64,000 nucleotides of DNA, taken from positions 103,827-167,826 of the forward strand of contig JAEUKB010000022.1 in assembly GCA_016794365.1 (NCBI GenBank). Direction: 5' to 3'. Both the position numbers and the translations under genes were made by a program. The stretch comes from Myxococcales bacterium. Its GTDB lineage: Bacteria > Myxococcota_A > Polyangia > Palsa-1104 > JAEUJZ01. Positions within the stretch are counted from its first letter, which is position 1; each line of letters starts with the position of its first letter. Positions 1 through 8,890 of the stretch are shown one piece after another. The notes under the pieces were generated by a model, which was not told the origin of the DNA, did no database searches, and saw only the letters and a list, made by a program, of their open reading frames with translations.

Positions 1-23
1 GGCGACGTGGGCTCCTGCGCCTC

Positions 24-3023
24 TTAGCGGATGAGCACAGAGAAGAGAAGCCCAATCAGCAGCACGATCAGCGCACCGATGCCTGCGGCCACCAGCTCTT
101 GATGACGAAGCAGCAGGGCACGCAGTCCGGGCTCGGGCGCTGGCGGCACATTGACGGGCTTGTTCGGAATGGCGCGCGGGGCCAGCGTGGTGTGTGCCGT
201 CGAGACTTGCGCGGGCAGCACCAGCTTCGGATCGGGCTTGGGGCTCTCTGCGTGGGCGAGTGGCTCTTTGGGCGGCTCCGGCTTTACGATCGGGTTGCTT
301 TCGAGCAGTCGCTGCGCGTCGGGCAGAGGCTGGCTCGCTGGGATGGGCGGACTGACCGTCGCTGGCGGCGGAACGCTGGGTGGCGGCACACTCGGCGGCG
401 GAACGCTCGGCGGTACACTTGGTGACGGCGGCTGGCTCTGCGATCCGGTCAAGACCCGACTGAGCAGATCGATGCTGGGAATCACCGCTGCGGTCGGCTT
501 GTCGTGGATGCTTTCGCCGCTGTCTGCGCTGATCTTGCCGCTTGGCTTGGCTTCGATCGGAATCACCGGAACCACGCTCGGTGTCACTGCAAGGCCCAGG
601 TTGGGCAAAAGTCCCGGAATGGCTTCGACGGCAGCTTGGGTCGGTACCGCCGAGATTTCATCGATCGGCAGCTTGGTGCGCGTCGGTGCTTCGTGTAGCG
701 CACCCAGGCTGGGCGGCGGCGAAGTAACCGGCGGTGTCAGCAGCGACTCGGGCGCGACGGGCGGCTTGGTCACGGGCGGCGTCAGCAGATCTCCGAGCAT
801 CGCGGGCACAAGTGGCTGCGTCGGTGCGCTCAGCAAGGCTGGATCGTGGCTGGTGCGCAGGCTTTCCAGCGCGGCGGATGTGGGCACGGCGGACAGCGTC
901 TGCGGTGGCTCGGGAATGCGCGGCGGCTTGGGCGACTGTGCGCTCGGTGGCAAAGGTGGCGTCGCGGGCGAAATAGGAATCGCCAGCAGCGACGGCATAC
1001 TCACCAGCAGGTCTTCGACGTTATCGACCTGGAGCGTGGACTCACTGACGCGGCGCTTGGACTCGGGCGGCTTGGTGGTCGCAGCCACAGGTTTTTCGTC
1101 GCTGACCACTGCCGAAGCGGGAGGAGCAAGCGGCGGAGCGGTCTTGGGCGGCTCGGGAGCGGGCGGAGCAAGCGGCGGAGCGGTCTTCGGTGGCTCAATC
1201 GCTGTGACGACCGGCGTGATGGCGGCCACCTCGAAGGGCAGGGCCGCAGGCGGTGGACCTTTCGGTTCGACGGCGAGTCCCGGCTTGCGCAGACGAGAGA
1301 GCGCTTCAGCCACGTTCGCTTTGAGCACAGGCTTGGCTTCCGCCTTGGGCAGCGTCACTGCATCGACGGAAACGACCGAAACGGGCTCCTGAGGCTTGGG
1401 CTCCTGAGGCTTGGGCTCCTCTGGCTTGGCAGGCGCAGCTTCGACGGACGCAGCTTCGACGGGCTTTGACTCGGGAACCTGAGGCTGAGGCTGAGGCTGA
1501 GGCTGAGGCTGAGGCTGAGGCTGAGGCTGAGGCTGAGGCTGAGGCTGAGGCTGAGGCTGAGGCTGAGGCTGAGGCTGAGCTTGAGGCGGAACAGGCGGCT
1601 CCGCACGGAGGGCAGGCTCAGGCTGTCCAACCAGCGTCACGGCTTCGGCAGGTGCTTTGGCGACTTGCGGCTGAATCGTGTGCTCTTCGATCGCGCTTCC
1701 GTCGGCAGAGACGGTCAATACCGGGAACGCGCTCGACAGCTTTTGCAGGATCTGGGTGACTTTTTTCTTCGGTGCGGTGATCGCTTGCAGCGGCGCGAGC
1801 GTCTCAGCGGGCTTGGCCGAAGGTGCGGGACTCGTCGCTGGCGCACTCGTCGCAGGACTTGACGAAGGCGCAGGACTTGACGAAGGCGCAGGACTTGGCG
1901 AAGGCGCAGGACTTGACGAAGGCGCAGCGGGCTTTGTCACCGTCGGGAGTACGGGCTCCGCAGGCGGTGGTCCCAGCACCGGGAAGACTCCCGAGCGACG
2001 CTCAAGCAGACGATGCATGCGCTGCTCGGTCTGATTCGATTCCGCAGAGGCGGACTCGGGCGCTTCCGTCAGAACCTCGGGCAGCTTCAGGCCTTTGCTT
2101 TTGCTCAGCGCTTCGAGCCCGACGACCAGCGAGGCCATATCGGGCAGTCGCTCTTTCGGATCGCGCGCGCATGCACACTGAGTCAGCTCGTCGAGCGCTT
2201 TGCACAGCTCTGGGGTCAGTCCAAGCTGCGGATTCGGCGACAGGGTGCGCGGCGGCTGATGCAGGTTGTCGATGACAAAGTCAGCCACTTCGTCGAAGAA
2301 CGCGGGCCTTCCGGTCAGGCACTCGTGCAGGATTGCACCGATTACAAAGACATCGCCGCCGGGATGCGGTCCCGTCTCACCAGCGAGAAGCTCCGGCGGA
2401 CGATACATCAGCTTGTAGAGCGGTAGCTGATCATCGAGTCCCGACGGACGACGACGCAGGTGATGCAGGCTGTGCTCGACGATGACGACCTTGCCCGCGA
2501 AGCTGGACTTGGCCTGCGGACGCACCAAAAAGATGTTTTCGGGTCGCAGGTCTCCGTGAACCGCGCCCGCTTTGTGCAGCGCGTCGAGCGCCTTGGCCAC
2601 GTACAGCACGATCGCGATCGCTCGCTCGACCCGCAGAGGCCCGCGACGGAGCCGCTGACGCAGGGTTTCTCCGTCGAGAAGCTCGGTCGCAAAGCCGGGA
2701 ATGTCGAACTGATCGACGATCATCTTCACCGGCATCAGGCCTTGCGCTTGCAGCGGCTGCGCCGCGCGAAGGTCTTTTTGCACCGACAGCATCATGCCTT
2801 GTGTGGGCTTTAGCTCTCGGCGCAGCATCAAGACCGCAAACTTGCCTTTCAGACGGGAGTTTTCGGCTTCATAGGTCACACCCAGCTCGCCTTCTCCAAG
2901 GACGCGCAGGATGTGGAACTCGTTCTGGAGAACTTTCCCCAGACGGGCTTCAGGCGGCACAGGATTGCCAAAGGCCCACGCGGGCATCGCCTGGACTGCT
3001 TTGGGGTCGGCGGGGCTCGTCAC
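24..3023 (-). CDS. Hanks-type pseudokinase with long Pro/Ala-rich tail and C-terminal membrane anchor
   Basis: This 999-residue protein has a Ser/Thr-kinase fold at about residues 36-310, then some 650 residues of Pro/Ala/Ser-rich low complexity, and one membrane helix at the extreme C-terminus. The glycine loop (GEGELGVT, 43-50) and the APE-like RPPEL motif are present. The catalytic set is broken: the VAIK lysine position reads FAVL (Leu65), the HRD loop reads HGDLRPEN (D158 kept, the usual Lys is Arg160), and DFG is replaced by EHS (183-185). In the kinase family these losses usually mean no phosphotransfer, so a scaffold or sensor role is inferred. The start is a GTG at 3021-3023. It is transcribed divergently from the FadL-like gene. 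Confidence 0.85.
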   Translation of the reverse strand: MTSPADPKAVQAMPAWAFGNPVPPEARLGKVLQNEFHILRVLGEGELGVTYEAENSRLKGKFAVLMLRRELKPTQGMMLSVQKDLRAAQPLQAQGLMPVKMIVDQFDIPGFATELLDGETLRQRLRRGPLRVERAIAIVLYVAKALDALHKAGAVHGDLRPENIFLVRPQAKSSFAGKVVIVEHSLHHLRRRPSGLDDQLPLYKLMYRPPELLAGETGPHPGGDVFVIGAILHECLTGRPAFFDEVADFVIDNLHQPPRTLSPNPQLGLTPELCKALDELTQCACARDPKERLPDMASLVVGLEALSKSKGLKLPEVLTEAPESASAESNQTEQRMHRLLERRSGVFPVLGPPPAEPVLPTVTKPAAPSSSPAPSPSPAPSSSPAPSSSPATSAPATSPAPSAKPAETLAPLQAITAPKKKVTQILQKLSSAFPVLTVSADGSAIEEHTIQPQVAKAPAEAVTLVGQPEPALRAEPPVPPQAQPQPQPQPQPQPQPQPQPQPQPQPQPQPQPQPQVPESKPVEAASVEAAPAKPEEPKPQEPKPQEPVSVVSVDAVTLPKAEAKPVLKANVAEALSRLRKPGLAVEPKGPPPAALPFEVAAITPVVTAIEPPKTAPPLAPPAPEPPKTAPPLAPPASAVVSDEKPVAATTKPPESKRRVSESTLQVDNVEDLLVSMPSLLAIPISPATPPLPPSAQSPKPPRIPEPPQTLSAVPTSAALESLRTSHDPALLSAPTQPLVPAMLGDLLTPPVTKPPVAPESLLTPPVTSPPPSLGALHEAPTRTKLPIDEISAVPTQAAVEAIPGLLPNLGLAVTPSVVPVIPIEAKPSGKISADSGESIHDKPTAAVIPSIDLLSRVLTGSQSQPPSPSVPPSVPPPSVPPPSVPPPATVSPPIPASQPLPDAQRLLESNPIVKPEPPKEPLAHAESPKPDPKLVLPAQVSTAHTTLAPRAIPNKPVNVPPAPEPGLRALLLRHQELVAAGIGALIVLLIGLLFSVLIR
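1481..1578. repeat. Hexanucleotide GAGGCT tandem repeat inside pseudokinase gene
   Basis: About sixteen copies of GAGGCT (CAGCCT-type codons on the coding strand) encode an alternating Pro-Gln tract in the tail of the pseudokinase. The unit is six bases, so copy-number changes would lengthen or shorten the tract without shifting the frame. Confidence 0.95.
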
Positions 3024-3150
3024 GACCTTAGGATATCAGGAGCAGGCCGATTCGATGCCAATAGTTGCGTAGGTGGTTTTGTCATTGCCTCACGGAGCGC
3101 GCGCGCGCTAAAACCGCGAAAAACTTGACGTTCCGCCTCGGAGGCCAGCC

Positions 3151-4707
3151 GTGTCAGATCGCGTATCCGTGTTCTCTCTGCGTCTGAGGACTGTAAGTGT
3201 GCTGTCGGGTCTTATGCCCGCTTCAGCCGCGCTGGCCCTGACGGTCTGTGGGCTTCCGTCGGCATTTGCCGGTGGATTCGAGATTCCTGCGAACGGCACC
3301 GAAGCACTGGGCCGAGGTGGGGCCTTTACCGCCAAAGCCGACTCTCCGCTGGCACTGGAATACAACGTCGCAGGTCTGGCTCAGCAGCGCGGAACCCACG
3401 CGCTCATCGACAACAACCTGGTCTTTTCGCGCTATCGCTTCGCTCGCGAAGGTGGCGATTCGTTCGGTCCGTATCCGAGCGTGCAGGCCGATGGCTCGCG
3501 TCCGTTTTATGCGCCGTGGTTTGGCATGACGACGGACTTTGGCTTCTTCGAGCGCTTCACCTTTGCGTTTGGCATCTACGGTCCGTCCTCGATCGGTCAG
3601 CGTACGTTCCCGATGTTTGTCAGCGACGAGAGCGGCAAGCTGCGGCCCGGACCGACGCGCTATGACGTTGCGACGACGGATCTACTGATCTTTTTCCCGA
3701 CGCTGGCGATTGGATTTCGCGCGCACAAGATGCTCGATCTGGGCTTTTCGGTGCAGCAAGCGTCAGCGCAGATCAAGCTGGCGAGCGCAACCTACGCGCC
3801 GCAGAGCCTGCCGGTGTTTCCCGAGAGTGCAGCCTGTACCAAGCAAGCAGAGGTCGCGGGCTGTGACTCGGTGACGCGCTTTTCAGGAACCAGCTACGAC
3901 AACTACTTGCTGTCGCTCGGCGCGCTTATGCACCTGGGACGATCGGTGGATGTGGGCGTAAACGTGCGGAGCGCATCGAACCTGGGCATTCGTCCGATGA
4001 CGATTCGCGGAACGGTGGCAGCGACGGAACCGCTGTATCTGCAAGGTGCTGGCATCGGGGCCGAGCAGATGGACGGCGAGTTTACCGTCTGGCTGCCGTG
4101 GGTGTTTCGCGCTGGCGTTCGTTACGGTCAGAAGCTCGGCGGGATGCAGCTCTTCGACATCGAGCTAAACGCGGTGTACGAAGCGTGGAGCTGGCTCGAC
4201 GGGACGGATCACTATCTGACGCTGAAGAACCCGCCGCCGCTCGTCAACCGAGGTGAGCCGCTCACGATCACGCTGCCGCATCGCTACAAAGACACGATCG
4301 GGCTGCGACTTGGGGGCTCGCTGTATATGCCGATGACCGCCGACGCGGGTGTGACGATGCGAATGGGCGGTTTTTACGACAGCTCCGCGAGCGCCGATCA
4401 GGATCTTCGGCTCGACTTTGACACGCTGGCCAAGCTGGGCATCACGGCGGGACTTGGCATTTCGATGCGCGGGGTCGAGCTAAACGCGGCGTATTCGTAT
4501 CAGCACTCGCTGTCGCGAACGGTGACGAGCGGAGAGCTGCGAATCATCGACGGAACGACGGGCCAGCCGGTGCGAATCAACGATCAAGTGGCACCCGCGA
4601 TCAACAACGGAACCTACAGCGGATCGACGCACGTTCTGTCACTGGGTCTGACGCTACGCTTTGATGAGTGGCGCACCAGCAAAGCGCTGTCGTCACAAAG
4701 TCTTTAG
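3151..4707 (+). CDS. FadL/OmpP1/TodX-type outer-membrane transport protein
   Basis: The 518-residue product has a signal peptide (cleavage near SAFA-GG) followed by the FadL-family N-terminal pattern (GGFEIPANGTEALGRGGAF, then a segment with EYNVAGLA). The rest alternates in the way expected of a beta barrel. Relatives import long-chain fatty acids or hydrophobic compounds across the outer membrane; the substrate here is unknown. The GTG start is chosen because GGAGG lies about 7 bases upstream and the signal peptide begins there. Its 3' end overlaps the convergent thioredoxin-like gene by 15 bp. Confidence 0.85.
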   Translation: MSDRVSVFSLRLRTVSVLSGLMPASAALALTVCGLPSAFAGGFEIPANGTEALGRGGAFTAKADSPLALEYNVAGLAQQRGTHALIDNNLVFSRYRFAREGGDSFGPYPSVQADGSRPFYAPWFGMTTDFGFFERFTFAFGIYGPSSIGQRTFPMFVSDESGKLRPGPTRYDVATTDLLIFFPTLAIGFRAHKMLDLGFSVQQASAQIKLASATYAPQSLPVFPESAACTKQAEVAGCDSVTRFSGTSYDNYLLSLGALMHLGRSVDVGVNVRSASNLGIRPMTIRGTVAATEPLYLQGAGIGAEQMDGEFTVWLPWVFRAGVRYGQKLGGMQLFDIELNAVYEAWSWLDGTDHYLTLKNPPPLVNRGEPLTITLPHRYKDTIGLRLGGSLYMPMTADAGVTMRMGGFYDSSASADQDLRLDFDTLAKLGITAGLGISMRGVELNAAYSYQHSLSRTVTSGELRIIDGTTGQPVRINDQVAPAINNGTYSGSTHVLSLGLTLRFDEWRTSKALSSQSL

Positions 4708-5250
4708 GTAGCGACTGACGGCATCGACCAGCTCACTGCGGCGACTGCGCAGGCTGCCGACCCACGCTTGCCGAACAACCCCGCGATCATCGACGAGCAG
4801 CGTCAGCGGCTGCGCGAAGTTTTGCAAGCTGGCGCGCAGCGTATCGTCGGCGACTTGATACAGCGGCGTGTTGGGAAACCAGCCTCGGTGCTGCTTGATG
4901 AAGTCGCTGAGCTTGGCTTGATCGCGCGTCTCGCTGGCGATGATCACTTTGATGCGTGGATCTTGGCTCTGCGCCGAAAAGAAGCTCTGAAGCGTCGGTA
5001 GCTCGTCGAGACACGGCTTACATTCGACCGCCCACAGGTGAATAAGGAGCAGCCGAGACAGAAGCGGCTCGACGGGAACGAACGCTGACCCACGCTGGAC
5101 ACGCAGCATCGACAGATCGATGCGCCGATGGAGCAGCAGGCTTTCTTGACGACGCAGCAACAGCTCTTCCGGCTGTCCCGTTGGTGATGGCTCAGCAAAA
5201 GCGATCGGTTGGGACAGCAGCAGCGAGATCAGGAAAGCAGCGGTTCGCAT
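4693..5250 (-). CDS. Exported TlpA-like thioredoxin-fold protein
   Basis: This 185-residue protein has a signal peptide (ending near IAFA) and a thioredoxin fold with the CxxC site CKPC in the context HLWAVECKPCLDELP, and a cis-proline loop (FAQPLTLLVDD). TlpA/ResA relatives reduce or exchange disulfides on the periplasmic side. It is the last gene of a four-gene minus-strand operon, 21 bases after the Cys-rich protein and behind an AAGGAG ribosome site. That context suggests, by inference, that the Cys-rich neighbour could be a substrate. A clear paralogue lies at 49705-50280. Confidence 0.8.
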   Translation of the reverse strand: MRTAAFLISLLLSQPIAFAEPSPTGQPEELLLRRQESLLLHRRIDLSMLRVQRGSAFVPVEPLLSRLLLIHLWAVECKPCLDELPTLQSFFSAQSQDPRIKVIIASETRDQAKLSDFIKQHRGWFPNTPLYQVADDTLRASLQNFAQPLTLLVDDRGVVRQAWVGSLRSRRSELVDAVSRYLKTL

Positions 5251-5271
5251 CGCGACTCCTTTGCTTGCAGC

Positions 5272-6060
5272 TTAGAGCGGACGAAGCGTCGGCGGGATCT
5301 GACAGTCGTCACAGCTCGACAGCTCGGTCTGGTCCACGGGCGTCGCACAGTCGATCCGGATCACCCACACGCTCTGCGACAGCGAGCTTCCGACCGGCGG
5401 ATTGTCGTCGGTGTTCAGGGTCTCGTTTTTCTTGAGCGAGAACGAATACACCCAGTGCAGAACCTGCTCGCGTCGCAGCTTCTGTCCGCCGGGAAACGTC
5501 AGATCGAGCAGCTTTTCGATGATCTGAAGACCTCGTCGCTCGGCCCGTGCAACCTGCGGATCTTGCGTCGAAAGCTTGCTCGAGCTGATGACCCCGAGCG
5601 GCGGCTGCGGCAGGTTCGACACCACCAAGAACTTGGTCGTATCCAGCCACGGCGGCTGCGGTGCCAGCGTGCGCTTGAGCCGCTGGAGGTACAGTCCTTC
5701 CAGCCCGTCGATGAGCGTGTCTTTCGGGGTGAAGTACAGCACCGAGTGCGTCTGTCCCGACATCATCGCGACAAAGCGTCCAAGGTGCGTCGGATCCGCG
5801 TCTCCGACCAGCGTCGCAATCTTTTGATCCAGACAGACATCTTCGCGCTTACAGACCTGCGCTACATCGTCGATGAGCTGACGAACCGGCGGACGACACA
5901 GCGCCAGCGCCAGCCCTTTTTGAAGCTGTTTCTGACCGCAGATCTGACAGCGCTGCATGCGCTCGACTTGGCCGCGCAGATCCGCAATCTCTTCCGCATA
6001 GCAGCTCGCGGAACACACCGTGGCTGCCAGGAGCAGCCCCCTCAACCGTCGCCAGTTCAT
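5272..6060 (-). CDS. Exported cysteine-rich protein of unknown function
   Basis: No family was recognised. The 262-residue product begins with a hydrophobic export signal containing cysteines (ATVCSASC), which may be a weak lipobox. A short coiled segment then leads into RCQICGQ, further cysteines (ALALC, VCKREDVC) and a C-terminal SSCDDC. The ATG at 6058-6060 overlaps the pseudokinase stop in an ATGA junction, and the signal peptide starts there, so the longer upstream reading is rejected. The paired cysteines suit a metal-binding or disulfide-bonded periplasmic protein. Translational coupling to the pseudokinase and a downstream thioredoxin support a joint function. Confidence 0.75.
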   Translation of the reverse strand: MNWRRLRGLLLAATVCSASCYAEEIADLRGQVERMQRCQICGQKQLQKGLALALCRPPVRQLIDDVAQVCKREDVCLDQKIATLVGDADPTHLGRFVAMMSGQTHSVLYFTPKDTLIDGLEGLYLQRLKRTLAPQPPWLDTTKFLVVSNLPQPPLGVISSSKLSTQDPQVARAERRGLQIIEKLLDLTFPGGQKLRREQVLHWVYSFSLKKNETLNTDDNPPVGSSLSQSVWVIRIDCATPVDQTELSSCDDCQIPPTLRPL

Positions 6061-7676
6061 GGACTGGTCTTCCCCTTTGCCTTGCCGCTCAGCGTCACGA
6101 CTTTGGGAATGACTATGCCGCTTATTCGCAGCTTTAGGCAATCGCGAAAGTCGGAGCTGGTCTGAAACGCATCCGCTGTGCCGCGTGGCGACACATACAG
6201 CGTACCGCCAATGTTTTCGAGCACCACGCGATACGGCAGCGTCGGTTTTCGCACCAAGCGCAGACACATCCGCAGGCCGTTTTCTTGCGCGGGCAAGAGC
6301 TTTCCTTCTTGGCTCGTCACGTCGATTTGCACCGCTGGCTCGCTGTTTGGGCTCACCGTAACGAGTGGCCCAATCGGACGATCTGGCTCACCGATTCCGC
6401 CATCGCGACGGAGCGCTGGGCCCTTTGCTGGCTGCGCTGCGACACCGGACACTGGCTTGGTTGCGACAGGCCGGGCTCCGTTTCCAGTGCCTGCATCGAC
6501 CAGCGTCGGCTTTCCAGCGCGTAGATCGGGTGCGCTTACTTCGTCTGGAACATCGAGATTTTCCGTCGCTGCGTCGCTGTCTTGGGCCGATCCATCACTT
6601 GACGCCACAGATGCATCGATCTGTTCGTCCAGATCGTGGCCCACATCGACGTAGACCGGCGGCTTGCGATCCCACACGAGCTTCTTAAACCCAAACAGCA
6701 GCCCGAGCCCACACAGCGCCCACAGCGCACCTTGCACCATCGGCAGCCACAGTCGGAAAAAGGACTCGACCGGCGCGCGCGGACGCGGTGCCAGCGGGAC
6801 AGTCTGCGTCGGCGGAGAAAATCCCCGAACGTCACCACCGAGCGCCGTCACAAAGTCACGAAGCTGCGGATAGCGCACGCCGCGTGATCGACTGAGCGCA
6901 CGCTGAAGCGCCAGCTCGACCTTCTGACTGAGCAACAGCGGCAGCGGATCTTCGGCGAGCACACGCTGGACCACGACCTCGCGCGGCTCGTCTTCTCCGC
7001 CGATGAACGCGGGCTGTCCCGACAGAAGCTCATACAGGATCACCGCCAAGCTGAACTGATCGCTGCGCGCATCGACGGGCTGACCGCTGAGCACCTCGGG
7101 CGCCAGATAGCCAGGCTCCGCAAAGCGCGCGGCCAGTGACGGTGGATACAGTCCAAAGTCGGTCAGCTTGACGCGCCAGCTTCCTTGCTCTTGAAGCACG
7201 ACGATCCGACGCAGCGACAGCGACAGATGATACAGCTCTTGCCGATGCGCAGCGTCGAGCGCTTCCCCAATCAGCGTCGCGAGCTGCAAGACCTCTGGCT
7301 CTGTCAGCGGTCGCCCGAGCCCGTGTAAAAGCTCCGCCAGCGTTTGACCTTCCAGCTCGACGGGCTCGCGCACCAGGCAGGTTCGACCGTCTCCATCGAG
7401 CGCAATCAGCTCACTTGTCTGCGACAGCGACGGATGACGAAGCTGCACCAGACGACTGACGTGTAGCTTCCACGACTCCAGCTCGGACGGGCTTAGCTCG
7501 GGCGCGCCACCGGGCCACGCAATCAGCTTCAGCAGCAGCGGGCGTCCATCGGTGATTGTCCGCACGGCATAGCTTTCCTCATGCAGATAACGCTGGAGGA
7601 ATCGCTCGACGCGATAGCGCCCTGCCACGATATCGCCAGGGCGAAGTGTCCCGATCGGGGTCACTTTTGCGGACAT
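6057..7676 (-). CDS. Membrane-anchored pseudokinase
   Basis: The 539-residue protein has a Hanks-kinase-like domain (about 20-290), one membrane helix near 313-331 and a ~200-residue outer segment without a recognised domain. The lysine (LLLK, K50), DFG (LTDFG, D173) and APE (LAPEV) are kept. The glycine loop is unrecognisable (FLQRYLHEES), and the catalytic HRD aspartate is lost: the loop reads HLSLSLRR (150-157), with Ser152 in its place. Catalysis is therefore unlikely, though nucleotide binding may persist. It sits 11 bases after the upstream membrane-protein gene and overlaps the next gene by ATGA. Confidence 0.85.
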   Translation of the reverse strand: MSAKVTPIGTLRPGDIVAGRYRVERFLQRYLHEESYAVRTITDGRPLLLKLIAWPGGAPELSPSELESWKLHVSRLVQLRHPSLSQTSELIALDGDGRTCLVREPVELEGQTLAELLHGLGRPLTEPEVLQLATLIGEALDAAHRQELYHLSLSLRRIVVLQEQGSWRVKLTDFGLYPPSLAARFAEPGYLAPEVLSGQPVDARSDQFSLAVILYELLSGQPAFIGGEDEPREVVVQRVLAEDPLPLLLSQKVELALQRALSRSRGVRYPQLRDFVTALGGDVRGFSPPTQTVPLAPRPRAPVESFFRLWLPMVQGALWALCGLGLLFGFKKLVWDRKPPVYVDVGHDLDEQIDASVASSDGSAQDSDAATENLDVPDEVSAPDLRAGKPTLVDAGTGNGARPVATKPVSGVAAQPAKGPALRRDGGIGEPDRPIGPLVTVSPNSEPAVQIDVTSQEGKLLPAQENGLRMCLRLVRKPTLPYRVVLENIGGTLYVSPRGTADAFQTSSDFRDCLKLRISGIVIPKVVTLSGKAKGKTSP

Positions 7677-7687
7677 CTTTCGACAGC

Positions 7688-8827
7688 CTACGGAATCAGC
7701 AGCGAGACAGCCAGGCCCACACCGAGAAATGCGGTGGTGCCAAAGCCAGCTTGCGTCGCCGTGTGCATTTGATACGGAACCGGCGTACCGATCTGGTTAA
7801 AGCCCCAGGTCTTTCCGTCGAGACCGGCCATGGCGCTCGATACCACAAGACCTGACAGTGCCAGGCTGCCGAAGGCTCCGACTGCGAGTCCGCGACGAAA
7901 CGTCCAGCGACCTTCGGGCTGCTCGGGGCAGGGCGGCAGGCTGCCTTGGGTCCAGCGCTCCCATGGGGCAAACGATGCGGCACCACCGAGCAGCGCGACC
8001 GCCGACAGTCCATACAGCGTACGAGCGGTGCGTCCAAAGTTGTTCAGCATATCGGTCGGAAAGGCGGCTCCGTCGGCGGGAAGATAGACATCTCCGTCGG
8101 TCGCCGTCAGCGCAATCGCACTGCCAAGAGACGCCAGACCCAGTGCCGACAGCGCTCCAGCGAGCAGTCCGCGCTTGAAGGTATAGCTACGTGCCAGGCA
8201 GCGTGGGCGCTGCTCCAGCTCAAGGCCCACCGTCGTCTCTTGCGCGGCAGGCTGCGGACTTTGCGGGTTCGCGGGCTGCGTCGTCGCTGGCTGCGTCGTC
8301 GTTGCGGACGGACGCGCATCACTCGACGCGGCGGGCTGCTGATTCGTCACAAGGGCCAGCGCATCGACCAAGCGACCGGCTGCGCGAGAGACGGACTCTT
8401 GCAGCAGCTCCTCGGAGCACTCGGTGCAGCGCTCTTCGACGAGCGTCGGCTGCTCACTGTCCAGATCGTAGATCCACAGCCGCACCAGGAAGCTGCGATC
8501 GTTTGGGAAGATCTCCCCGCCGAGGATGCGTCGCGCCGAAAAGGCTCGTCCCAGACGCTGAAGGCACGCTTGCTCGGTACACAAAAGCTCGGCGGACCCA
8601 AGTCCCGGCGACAGCGCGGGCTCGCCCATGCGCAGCAGGTGCTGGACGACGACCTGTCGCGCCTTGGTCGTTGGCTGTCCTTCGCGCTTCAGCCCCAGCA
8701 CCAAGATGAGCGGCGACGCCGACGCAGCCGTTGCCGACAGAAGCAGCACCAGCGCGGACAGCCACCACAAGCCAGAAGCCACGGTCCGTACAGCGGGGCA
8801 AGGGACGACGCGATGATTGGGCAACAT
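7688..8827 (-). CDS. Exported/membrane protein of unknown function, first gene of pseudokinase operon
   Basis: No family assigned. The 379-residue protein has an N-terminal signal or anchor (ALVLLLSATAASASP). A ~150-residue soluble domain follows, with cysteines in LLCTEQAC and ERCTECSEE. After a Pro/Gln-rich spacer come about four hydrophobic segments (for example LLAGALSALGLASLGSAIAL). The soluble part, with a repeated VxGxIxxxGxxFLVRLxIYD-like pattern, resembles proteins that often accompany kinases in Myxococcota, but this is only an impression. It starts at an ATG at 8825-8827 and faces a divergent lipoprotein gene across 63 bp that hold a perfect 12-bp palindrome. Confidence 0.7.
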   Translation of the reverse strand: MLPNHRVVPCPAVRTVASGLWWLSALVLLLSATAASASPLILVLGLKREGQPTTKARQVVVQHLLRMGEPALSPGLGSAELLCTEQACLQRLGRAFSARRILGGEIFPNDRSFLVRLWIYDLDSEQPTLVEERCTECSEELLQESVSRAAGRLVDALALVTNQQPAASSDARPSATTTQPATTQPANPQSPQPAAQETTVGLELEQRPRCLARSYTFKRGLLAGALSALGLASLGSAIALTATDGDVYLPADGAAFPTDMLNNFGRTARTLYGLSAVALLGGAASFAPWERWTQGSLPPCPEQPEGRWTFRRGLAVGAFGSLALSGLVVSSAMAGLDGKTWGFNQIGTPVPYQMHTATQAGFGTTAFLGVGLAVSLLIP

Positions 8828-8861
8828 TTTGCCTAAAAGCAGACCAGCACAGGCGGTAGGC

Positions 8862-8873
8862 TGTCAATTGACA
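8862..8873. promoter_or_regulatory. Perfect palindrome TGTCAATTGACA between divergent genes
   Basis: A 12-bp perfect palindrome lies in the 63-bp space between the pseudokinase operon (minus) and the lipoprotein gene (plus). Each half is a consensus -35 hexamer (TTGACA), but no good -10 element sits 16-18 bp away on either strand, so an operator is as likely as a promoter. Confidence 0.4.
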
Positions 8874-8890
8874 AAACGGAGCCGCGACGA

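Noticed and set aside
151..1392. A Gly/Ser-rich 413-residue open frame antisense to the pseudokinase tail
   Set aside because: Low complexity arises from the Pro-rich coding strand; there is no ribosome site.
7688..8827. Assigning this as a PEGA-domain or TPR protein
   Set aside because: No clear PEGA or TPR motif could be read; left as unknown.
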